A DNA stretch of 64,000 nucleotides, taken from NCBI GenBank assembly GCA_013350335.1, contig CM023536.1, positions 9,320,207-9,384,206 on the forward strand, in the 5' to 3' direction. The DNA is from Chimonanthus salicifolius. Its lineage: Eukaryota > Streptophyta > Magnoliopsida > Laurales > Calycanthaceae. Both the position numbers and the translations under genes were made by a program. Positions within the stretch are counted from its first letter, which is position 1; each line of letters starts with the position of its first letter. Below the pieces are notes generated by a model, which was not told where the DNA came from, made no database searches, and saw nothing but the letters and a program-made list of their open reading frames with translations. Of the stretch, positions 36,158 through 48,100 are shown in pieces.

Positions 36158-39100
36158 CATACACTGTCATCTGATTATTGTATAAATTGTCAGTAATTAT
36201 GTGAGAAGCTTAACTAACCATTTTACCATTTAATTGCATTTCAAGTTGTGTCTAAGCTGTTGATGCATTGAAACCATTATTTAACAATTCACTTCCTTCC
36301 ATATTCTTCTTTGAGTTCCTTCATCTTTTTCTTGAGGCGAGTTCCAGTGTTTTGCCTTTTTATTGAAATGAAAACCAATCACTGACAGACTTATTCCTCT
36401 ATGGTTAATTTCCATACTGTGTGTTGGTTTTTTTTTTTTTGGTTACTTTTTAAATGGTGAAGAGGTATATTAAGAAGAGAAAGGTGAAGGATAAGCAGAA
36501 GGATCTCAAGGTGAGACCTTAGCCTACAGAAGGATGAGAAAACATCTCACATCATATTTAATGTAACAGGAATCTGCCAACAGATTATCCTACACAGTCC
36601 AAGAGATTAACACCGAATCATGTGGCTGGCTAGAAATATGGACATGGATAATCTTCCAGGCCTGCATATAATCTATTGATGTGCTGCAATACATGAGTTC
36701 TTTGAAATAAGGAGAGATTTTTAATGCAATATGCCAAATTTTGAGGATAAGAAGAATTTCTACAGGCCCAATGAACTGAACTGAAAGAGTCCACTTCAAT
36801 TAAGTAATTGGAAAAACCCATCTGCTTGAAGCCTCAAGAACCTTGGAGAAAGCCTTCAAATTCATTTGCATTAGATCCCCCACTGGTAATATATAAGAAT
36901 GGATAATTTTTCTCGTTCTGATAACACCACTAGTTCCAGCTTGAAAAGAGTCACTTGCAAAACTACCACCACAATTTAATTTTACTTCTCTTGTTGGTGG
37001 GGTTGCCAAGAGCATTTCACACCATGGGCTGCTCTCAAATTGTTAACTGGTAGAAAGAAAGTCGTAAGTGAATGGGAACAATCTGATGGGTCACTTTGGA
37101 GTCCTCTCAATTAAATAGTATATGATACCCACTTTCAGGCAGATTACAAGGCCAAACATTTGCTGATTACAATTAGGAAAAAAGTACAAAACTAACTTAA
37201 CGATATATGCATATAGGACTATAACTATACACAATACAATGGTCTTTTATTTTTGGAGTGATACAATACAGTGGGTCTATAGATATGTCGAATTTTGTAC
37301 AGATCTTCCTAAAACTCCTTGTCAAGTTGTTGCATAAATATCTGTCATACATCTTGCCTCGAACTGATGCAAGTTGACTTCAATGAATTGTCTCGGTGAA
37401 CATATATGATATGATAATATCTTTCGAAGCAATCTTTCATGAATGAAATGGTTGTCAACTTTAATGTGCTTGATATGCTCATGAAAAATAGGATTGAATG
37501 AGGTATTGTTGGTTGCTTGGTTGTCAAATTTTATAACCATGGTTCCTGAATGTCAAACCCAACTATGTCATAGGTAATTCACAATCCGTGTTGGTGGCAT
37601 GATATTCTACTTCAAGTCTAGAGTGAGCACTAATTGATTGCCTTTTCACTTTGCCAATGAATGTAAACTAGTTAGAAGTGAACGACGATCATTATAAGTT
37701 CAACCCAATCAACATTAAAGTAGCCATGAATGTGGAGACCAACGTTGTCAAACCCAGCCCAGCTCGCGGGCGAACTGGGTCATTGTAAAACTCCTGTGGG
37801 TTAAAAACCCGTCGCAACCCGCGATTCAACCCGGTTTATGTAAACAACCCGCGACCCGTTGAAACTTAAAACCGTTTTTAAAATTAAAAAAAAGGGTAAA
37901 AACAGCTGGGAGTGTGAGATATGGTGATTTTACCACTTGCAGAAGACTAAAAATTGCATTAGTGCACAGTGATGAAGAGGAAGTCAGGGCTAGCGAGTAG
38001 CTTCTCAACATTGAAAAAGAAAGAGGGGGCCACTTGGGTTTGGGGGTTGGCTGCCGCCTCTTCTCCACATTGAAAGAAATAGAGAGCTACTAGGGTTTGG
38101 AGGTTTGTTAAAGACATGAAGGAAATGATATTTTAGGGTTTGAGAGGAGTTTTAAGTCAAACTACTGATAAGGAATAAACTGCCGTTGTAGGCCACCAAA
38201 ACTCCTCCATGCTTCTAGGCTTTTCCATCAGCGACCTATGATAGGGATCAAGCTATCTTCAGACTCATGAAATGAGATCACATTCCATCTACATGGTAAA
38301 TAGATGCAAGATTAGTTAAATGAAAACAAATTTATAAAATGAATGATTTAAATAAAAATTATTTATATTCTTATTTGTTATTCATTTATAATTTTATAAT
38401 AATATTATGAGATTGTTATTCATTTATAATTTTATAATAATATTATGAGATTGTAATAAATTATATAATGTAGAATTTTGGTATTTGAATATGTTTATTT
38501 TCAATTCAAATTTGGTTTAAGACTCGTTGAATTTTTCAAAAACAAATGAATCTAAACACATGTAATAGTCTATCGGAGCAACCTAGACTAAGTTATAGAG
38601 CATAATGTTTTTACAAAAGAACACAAAAGCCAATTATCTTTTAGTCTATTTAGCCATTATATATGTATGATTACATCTGATATATTTTCTTTAAGATGAT
38701 TTATAAAAAATAATGTTCGATTAAAATTAGATATGATAAGCCACGTGCAGATCAAAATTTGAACCTAAAATTCAACTTTTAGCTACTTCCTTTTACCAAG
38801 TCAAAGTCATATTTTAATTTTTTTTTTAAAAATTACTTAAAATTTTATTTCAACTCATTAATTAAACTTTAGTTAATAATTTAATAATATATTAATGGCA
38901 CGGGTTTGACTATGGGTCAACTCGGTTGAACCTTATTTAACCCACCCTTCCTCTAAGACGGGTCGCTCCACGGGCTGGGTTTTAAAACATTGGTGGAGAC
39001 AACGGTAAGAAGAATAAAAGACATCCTAGTGACCTTTTGAGACATTGGAGAATGTAGAAAAAATATCAAGAAGGATATGCATGGGGAATGCATATATTAA

Positions 39101-42100
39101 CTCCAACAAGTAAGATGTTAGGCCTTGTAGTAGTCCTGGCAACAAAAGTTTGATTTGGGAGTATTATCATCACCAAGGTGCAACTTGCAATTTCTTTTCA
39201 TTCAAGGGTACAACTCGTAATTAGGTTGACACCTCAATGTTTTGTTTGGAACGAGATCCAAAACATGTTGATTTAAAAAAAAAAAAAAAATCCCTTTTCT
39301 TGTTTCTAGCGTTACTTCAAAAAAATAATTGATAGGAGGAAGATCTTTGACATTAAAGACATGATGAGGGTGAGTTTTTAACTGCTCCATCCATGCTGCA
39401 TTATTGCTTGTGACAAATCCATGATTGGGAAACAAACCCCCTTTTATTTAGCAGCCTTTATCTCCTATAATTAACTAAAATAAAAGATGGGAAAACAATT
39501 CTTTGAGATAAAGGCTGCTAAATAAAAGGGGGTTTGTTTCCCAATCATGGATTTGTCACAAGCAATAATGCAGCATGGATGGAGCAGTTAAAAACTCACC
39601 TCCATCATGTCTTTAATGTCAAAGATCTTCCTCAAAGCATGCAAATGCTTGAACAATAATAAATTTTTAGCTTTTTTCTACTAAAAAATTCCATAGAAAA
39701 GCTTGTTATCATTTCCCCCCATAGAGGTAAGAATAATGTTAATTATAACAAATTCAGAAAGAAAAGTAGTATACAGTATATAGTTTTTAAAGAATTCAAT
39801 TGATTTTGATTCACTCGGTGTCATATTTAGCATTCTGCATTTGCAGTGTATGCCAGCATAATGTCATAATTATTAGTAAAAAGGGAGCATTTTTAATTTG
39901 TGATATAAAAAAATAGCAATAAACTGAAATTGTATCAGAAAATTTTGGGGTCAATTGACAAGTGTCCTTAGTATAGTTGGCAAATGCTCACAGTTTTAAT
40001 TATAAATGTTGATGATTTGAGTCACATCATGATTTTAGAAGCAAATGAAGTAATGGTCAATTTATGCATGTTACATTTGTCTTTTTTATATTTGTGTTTC
40101 GTTGATGCTGATGGAAGGAGATTCTATCACCATGAGAGTCTAAAGCCGATATCTCAACTTGATTATCAATGTAACCTAAGTTGCATTGGTATGGGTGTGA
40201 ATCGTCAGAGTTTGATGGGTGCAATGTGTCAAACTTTGCCTACAAAAGCCGATATCTATCACCATGAGAGTCTAAGGCCGATATCTCAACTTGATTATCA
40301 ATGTAACTAAGTTGCATTGGTATGGGTGTGAATGGTCAGAGTTTGATGGGTGCAATGTGTCAAACTTTGCCTACAAAAGCCGATATCTATCACCATGAGA
40401 GTCTAAAGCCGATATCTCAACTTGATTATCTGTGTATCCTAAGTTGCATTGGTATGGGTGTGAATGGTCAGAGTTTGATGGGTGCAATGTGTCAAACTTT
40501 GCCCACAAAAGCCGATATCTATCACCATGAGAGTCTAAAGCCGATATCTCAACTTGATTATCAATGTATCCTAAGTTGCATTGGTATGGGTGTGAATGGT
40601 CAGAGTTTGATGGGTGCCATGTGTCAGACTTTGCCTACAAAAAGAAATAGGACATAGGAAGGTGGAACCATTTTTAAATAAATTTAAATATAAATCTATT
40701 TTAAATGAAAATAAGGGTTAAAAATAACAGACAAAAAATAATTTACTAGTTTTACTTTAAACAATTAATTGATAAACATATCGATATTTAATTAGATTTT
40801 AAGAAGAGAAAAGCATTGAGATATTTTAGTCATCTTGGAAAACAATGTTTAGAAGTATTAGAAGAGTACACGGGTGTGTCACACATCTTTTAGAGTCCGT
40901 ATAACGTGATGCAACCAATTATTTGAATGGATACTGTTTGTTTCCATTGTCCTAATTTTCTGTTGACTCTCTCTCTCTCTTTGATTTGGGGGGTGGGAAG
41001 AGGAATACGTGGTGGATAAAACGGGATTGGTTCCAGACAAATAAACCATATCTAGACAATGGGCATGATTGCATGTATAGTTGTGAATACCTTAAGATGA
41101 CCCGAAAAGGAATTGGATACTGGAAACTGCTCATTCTGCAGTATTTTTTGAGAAGTAGACCACTATCAAAATGGTTATCCTTGTTATAAAATATGCCAGC
41201 ATTTCTATCCTTCCAATTCACTGTAGTAACCATCATTATCTTGACGCTTGTGTATAAGTGAATTCCTGTCACTTTACTCTGTTTTTTATTTGTAAGGTGA
41301 ATTGGTTACCATTATGAGAACACTAATCTCTATGATGTTATCAAACGAAAAGTAATGAAACTGGTGATTTGGTTTTTTGGCAGGGGTACTGCAGTAACAA
41401 TGAAAAAGATGCTGGAAACTTCTTTTCCTGGGGTTGAAGTCATCCTTTCAAATCACCCGCCCACTCTCCCAAAGCGCTTGCTTGCCAAAGTGGTTCCTGT
41501 TGTTCAATTTGGAGTTATTGCAATTGTAATGGCCGGTGAACATATTTTCCCTAGGCTGGGATTTATGACACCACCTCCTTGGTACTTCTCTTTGCGCACC
41601 AACAGATTTGGAGCCATTGCAAGCACTTGGCTTCTTGGCAATGTCGTGCAAAACTTCCTCCAAAGTTCTGGGGCTTTTGAAGTCTTGTACAATAATGACT
41701 TGGTGAGTGACCCCTCCTTTTGTGTACTTGTCTGATGCTTGGTTGATCATTTTTTTTCATATGGAGTTTCTCTTTCCATTTGAAATGCATGATTGTTGTG
41801 CTACTTTCAAGGACACACTTCATGAGGCTACTCCCACATTTTAATCAGAACAATGCATGCTCTTGCTTCCTTAGTGTTAAACTAACACTTTTAGAACTGT
41901 TGCTTTGCTACTTAGCACAGTATACAACCTATGGCTTCATACAACTAGGTTTCTGTTATCATGATCATCATTGTTATCTTATGATAAGTTGTAAATAGGT
42001 CTTTATCTTTTTAGCTAATTGTTAAAGGTCTCCAATATTTTGCTAGTTCTAATTTTCCCCTAGGCAATTCCAATTAGAACGTTGCCATATCTGAGCCAGC

Positions 42101-45100
42101 AATGATTTAACATTTGAACAATGAGTTTGTGGGACCCACTTGGATTTGTTGTGCTGCAGATGGGTAGGATGCTTTAAGGGACTACATGGCAGGTCGTTGT
42201 TGTTAGCACTTACAGCGGAATAAACAAGAATAATCGAACGGGAAAAACAAGCACAATCCAACACAAGCAAATTAACGTGGTTCGGCCCTAGTCAGGCCTA
42301 CGTCCATGGAGCGACAGAATATTCACTATATGAAAGAGAAAGATATATGTACATAATGACTCCCTTGAGTCCAGAGTCCAAAATGGAAGTCCCGAATCTC
42401 TTGTACACCTATGTATACAAAACACCGACGTCACCTCTCAGTTGATGTGAATCTCTCTCATACCTAGAATAGTGAATCCAACTTCTGTGTTGCTCCCTCT
42501 ACGCTTCTTACGTTCTACGAGCACATCCTGACGTGCTTCACGAACGCGAGCGTCTCCGATGGGTTGTAGCAATCAACCCAGACACGTCCTTATGGAACCT
42601 CTCTACGCGTATGGCTAAGATGCCATTTCTACGCGTATCGCCAAAAGACCAGAACCTTCATTGTGCCTTCTCTTGGCTACATATTGCCGTAGTTGGTGTG
42701 ATCCCACACACCCCCTCTTGCATGCTGCCATGTCAGGCCCTCATCGCAGGCAACACTCGGCCAAACTGTCTACATCTTAGTTGCCGTGTGTTTTTTGCCT
42801 TTTTGTATGTCCGTCCTTATATAAAGAGAAAATCTTCCCAGTCGGTGCCCATGTCTCAAGATTTGAAGGATATGTTTGCACGATTCTCTCTCTTCATGCA
42901 AACAACTCTTTAAGAAGTTACATCATACTCGATTTCCTTGCCATAATGTCGTATCCTATGAAATAGCAATTGCTATTTCTAAGTTTAACAATTACCGAGA
43001 ATATAAACCTTCTATTTGGAGATTAAGAAAGATTCCCACCTAAAGGTGTACTCGAGACATTCCCAACAATCTCCATCTTGGCGAGAATTCACCAACCTCT
43101 GAGGACAAACTAAGACACCACCCTTCATTGCAACAACAACCATGCACCTCCGTGCATGCCGACCGCTCCCGACCATGCTCCACCTGCAGCTGCAGTTTTG
43201 TTACGACGTCGCTTGGGTGATGCAGATCTGGTATCGTGCCAAGCTCCACCTCGAGCATGACCGATGAGATTCATCATAGCTGAGTATCCCCTGACCTCCT
43301 CGAGATATACCAGTTTCAAAGACCCCTTTGTCTCTACCAGTACACCTCTCTGTTGTATGTCCTCTTTCCTCTCTATGTATTGCACCACTTTGGAAGCCCC
43401 TCTGCTCTCCTCTCTGTCGAGACTATTGCTTGAGATCTGCTACAGTCTCGTCTGCTATACTTCTCAATACACAGATCTGAAGATTCTGCTGTATGAAAGA
43501 GACTCCTAATAGATTCGTCGAACACCCACTGCATGTCTCAGATCAGTTTTCTTCTTCTCTTGTTCCTTTGTATTGTATCTCACCACCTGTATCCTTCTCG
43601 TCATTAGCCAGAAAAGACTGAACCACCGTCTGTTCTGTCTCTATGTACATGCCCCACAGCGTGTGCCCTTCTGCTGTGCGAACAGGCTTCTCTCTTGTTG
43701 ACAGCAGACTTAGACCAACGTCCAACCAGCTAGTCTTCTTCTGTAGCCGAACAACACCTCTCCTGAATTGGTTGTTGTTGATGACTCCACCTGTTAGATC
43801 CAGACTGCAGATCATTAGATTTGCACTTTCCATCTCGGCCGTAGTCCTGTAGCGCCCCTCAGCTGCTTTTTCTTCTGCAAAGCCGTCTGTCCCGTTGAAG
43901 GGCTCCACCTCGAACTTTGTGCTCGGCACTCCTCTCATGCCCATTGTGTTGTATTTCGATCACCCACGAGTCCCCGGTCTCCAACCAAAGTTACTGATAT
44001 CACTTTTTAGCACTTACAACGGAATAAACAAGAATAATCGAACGGGTCACAATCCAACACAAGCAAATTAACGTGGTTCGGCCTCAGCAAGGCCTACGTC
44101 CACAGAGCGACATAATATTCACTATATGAAAGAGAAAGATATATGTACCTAACGACTCCCTTGAGTTTAGAGTCCAAACCCGAAGTCCCGAGTCCCTTGT
44201 ACACCCATGTATACAACACACCGACGTCACCTATCAGTTGATGTGAATATCTTTCATACCCAGAATAGTGAACCCAACTTCTGTGTTACTTCCTCTACGC
44301 TTCCTGCATTCTACGAGCACATCCTGACGTGCTTCACGAACGCAAGCGTCTCCGATGAGTTGTAGCAATCAATCCAGACACGTCCTTCTGGAGCTAAAAT
44401 GCCATCTCTAGAACCTTCATCGTGCCTTCTCTTGGCTACATATTGCCGTAGTTGGTGTGATCCCACACACACCCTCCTGCATGTGGCCATGTCAGGCCCT
44501 CATCTCATGCAACACTCGGCCAATCTGTCTACATCTTAGTTGCCATGTGTTTTTTGCCTTTTTGTATGTTCATCCTTATATAAAGAGAAAATCTTCCCAG
44601 TCGGTGTCCATGTCTCAAGAATAGAAGGATATGTTTGCACGATTCTCTCTTCACGCAAACAACTCTTTAAGAAGCCACCTCATACTCGATTTCCTTGCCA
44701 TATTGTCGTATCCTATGAAATAGCAATTGCTATTTCTAAGTTTAACAATTACCTAGAATATAAGCCTTCTATTTGGAGATTAAGAAAGATTCCCACCTAA
44801 AGGTGTATTTGAGACATTCCCAACAGTTGTTTCATGGCTTAAACATTAGCAGTTATTTAGTGCATTACTGGTGCATATTGCCTATCAGCTATGGCCTATG
44901 CATCAAATGCTGGTCTTCACCTTCTTTAAAAAATTCTTTGTATTGGCCCATTCTGGCTGGTATATAGACATGATTGAGATCTACATTGCACGTATTACCT
45001 ATGAATGCAAACAAACTTCAAATTCAAGCACATCCCAATATTTTGGTGTTTTAAACACTTTGCATTTTCTTTGGGGCCTAAGAGCTATACATGTATTTTG

Positions 45101-48100
45101 TCTTATTTCTCTTCAGCTTCTATGCTTTTCCTCAAAGGGTGATTTTTTTATTTATTTTTTCTGCTTCACTCATTTTTTGTAGGTAGTTTTCTTGTAAGTA
45201 TTGTCTTTTCTTCCTTCTCAATGTCAGTGAATGGTTTTCGTCCTACCCGTTTCAAGAAATCCATGTGTTGAATGCGAGGCAGTCTATTATCGCTCTTCCT
45301 TTTTTATTGTATTGGCAAAAGGTGTAAGCTATTTATTGGATAGCCAAAGCATCCAGGCTGATTAATGGCTTCGAAGCGGCTTGGAATTACCCTTTGCATA
45401 ATGTATTTGCAATTTTAGATGATACTTTATTGATTGGTTATGCTTCAGAGTGGAAGTGAAATTGGTTTGCAATTTTAGAAGAATGCTTTAAGATGCTTTG
45501 AGGCAGCTTCAAGTCTGAAAATTAACTTGACTGAAAGCATCATGATGGTTTTTGGCTTGTTCCCATGAATATGGATCATGTGGAGGAGCTGGTGATGATA
45601 GGGGTTTAAGGTGGTTCTACTGATGACATATTTGGTTCTTCCCTTTGAGGTGAATCCAAAATCAAGGTCCATGTGGGATCTAGTCGTAGTGAGATTTGAA
45701 AGTAGGATTTGCTGCTTGGAAAAGGGAAGATCTTTCATTTGGTGAAATTATGAAGTTGATTACCTCAACATTGGCTGGTTTTCCAAATTTTCTCTTTTAA
45801 AATTCTTGCAGTAAAGGTGAATAAGTTAGAAGAAATTCAAAGAAGTTTTTTTTTTAGCCCTTTGTTTTTTTTTTTTTGAACTGATAACAAATTAAAAGAG
45901 ATTATCTTTCAAAAAAAAAAAAAAAAATTAAAAGAGATTTTCTATGGGAAAGTAATGAGGAGGAAAATTCATCTCATGAAATGGGAAGGGTGTAATACAA
46001 CTAAAGAATAAAGATGCTCAAGTTAGGATGGGGTTATTGAAAATTAAATGAGGTGCTTTTATGATTTGGTGTTGAGGAAGGGCCATTTTGGAGGAAACTC
46101 ACCAAGTATGGGATAGGTGGTCAGTACTGGTCTTTGGTTTTGGTAATGTTGTAAAATTGCTAGATTTGATGAACTGGCTAGGATTGGAAGTCTTACAAAA
46201 TGTTTTACCTAAAAAATTCTCTTTTCCTAGCACAACTCTAACAAAGGTTGCTGGAGACTGATTGCCTTCATCAATTTGAGCCATGAAAGGAAGGTGTTGA
46301 TTCCAGCTTGAGATCTTATAAGAAAAGTTGTGTTTCGAACTCCTTGGTTGCTCCAATGATTTTGAGTATTTGAAGAAGTGTAGGACTTCAGTAAAAGGCT
46401 GAGAAGAACTGAAATATAATTTTATTGGCTATGTACTGGATGTGGAAAAAGAATGTACTGGATCAAAGGTATTGTCTGCTTTGGGGGGTGTTTATCTGAG
46501 AGGAGGGATGTTTTAAGGAGGGTGTGCCTGGATAGGGATGGGGGTTGAGGGTGAGAGAGATGTGAGGCAAAGAAAAAAAAAACTCTCATGAGAGTGCCCT
46601 TTAAATGGGTCTTCAGTCCTACATGGTTGGGTGTGACATAAAGAAGATTATATGAGTAGTGCGCTTGATGTTCCACCCCCATGTAATCATCCTATCCCTT
46701 GATTTAAACTTTAAAAATCAATGACTTGTACTCTTTGAACTTTAAAGGTCACGATTACATGGTTTGGATGATCAGTTGGTGCTGAAAGTTTACATACTTC
46801 ATATTCTGTAATCACCTATCCAATACACCAAACTAGGGCCATGGTCCATTTGATAGGAAGTCTCATTATAGAGTTTCGCTTACAAAGTCTTGCTATCCCA
46901 ACTCAAGAAAAGGTCGATGCATATGATGAGGGCATCGCATTGAATATATATATATATAGTCTTTGATCGAGGAAAATGGGACAGTAAATTAGCCAATTTG
47001 GTATGTGGATTCCACTAATAATAACGGGATCCAACTAGCATGAGCAATAGTCAACTCGGCCGAAGCAAGCCAATCGGGTTTAAGCCTTGCAATTCCCCGA
47101 GTCTGGATGTGATTGGATGAGATCGACACTGAGTCAAGCAGCGAGACACTGAGTCAACATGCAACTCAGTCAAGGCAGCATTGAGTCAAGTAGCGTTGCA
47201 CCGAGTTCAGCACAGCGTCCCAGTCCACCAAGTTCTTTTTAGACCAAGTTTAATTTTTATCCTTTTTTCACCAAGTCAACAACAACTAGTCAAGGTAGTG
47301 TTGGCAACAGAGTCAGGCATCGATGAGCAACACCTTTCATCTTTTAAATTTTGAACCAGCCGAGTCATCTTTGTTGATTGAACCAATTAAGTTAGCAAAC
47401 TCAGGCCTAGCGAGTCAGGCAAGAGCCAGTCCATCATGTTTCATCAGGGTCGAGTTAGTCAGAGAGCAGCTGGGCACGGCGAATCAATCAAAAGGAGAAC
47501 ATGCTGAAGGCATTCGGGACGGTAATCAACCTAGTAGGTAGTCCCTGATGGCATGAAGGGAAGAACCTTGCTGAAGATGGAAAGTGCAACAGGAGAAAAA
47601 AAAAAAGAGAGAACTCTGAGTGAGTTTGTACGACATCGAGCTAAAGTCCGAGTCTGGACCTTTTGAGTCCGAGTTGGACGATTCGAGTTTGATTCGGGAC
47701 AATTCAAGTCCGAGTTGGGATTATTCGAGTCTGATTTGGAGCACTCGAGTCCGAGCTCGGTTGATTCGAGTCTGAATTAGGACGCGGTAACTGAGAGCGG
47801 GAGCCGAGTTATCCTTGTATTTGTAAGTGATTATTGAATTGAGGCTAGTATTATTCAGCGTTGATTGAATCAAACAAGATTTGCTTGTGTGCTTTAAATT
47901 AATTTCATATTTTGAATTGCTACTTGTATATGAAATTCCGTTATTAGAGTAATGCACGACCTAGAGAGGGGTGAATAGGTCGGATTTCTAAATTCAATTC
48001 CTTTTTAAAAAATCCTTTACTTAAATGTATGAGATATGAAATGAATCACTTTTGAATTAAGCCCAGTTAATGAATTATGGCCGAACCTATATGTGTGTGC

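Larger units (their letters stand above)
42201..44825 (-). mobile_element. Non-autonomous Ty1/copia-type LTR element
   Basis: Two LTRs (42201-43068 and 44005-44825) flank a 936-bp interior. Perfect GTTGT duplications lie outside (42196-42200 and 44826-44830). On the minus strand, the LTR starts TGTTGGGAATGTC. The interior begins with GTGATATCAGTAAC, close to a Met-tRNA primer site, and ends with a purine-rich CCAAGATGGAGAT tract before the second LTR. The interior keeps only the beginning of a Gag-like frame. With no protease, integrase or reverse transcriptase, it must have been mobilised in trans. It sits antisense in SelT intron 3. The LTRs differ by substitutions and some indels, so the insertion is not recent. 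Confidence 0.9.

Noticed and set aside
40952..41272. 106-codon minus-strand frame in SelT intron 2
   Set aside because: No recognisable domain, includes a (CT)n-derived Glu/Arg run, and overlaps a similar frame on the other strand.
46422..46682. 86-codon minus-strand frame in SelT intron 3
   Set aside because: Low-complexity Ser/Pro/His content from a GGGTTGAGGG-type stretch; no support as a gene.
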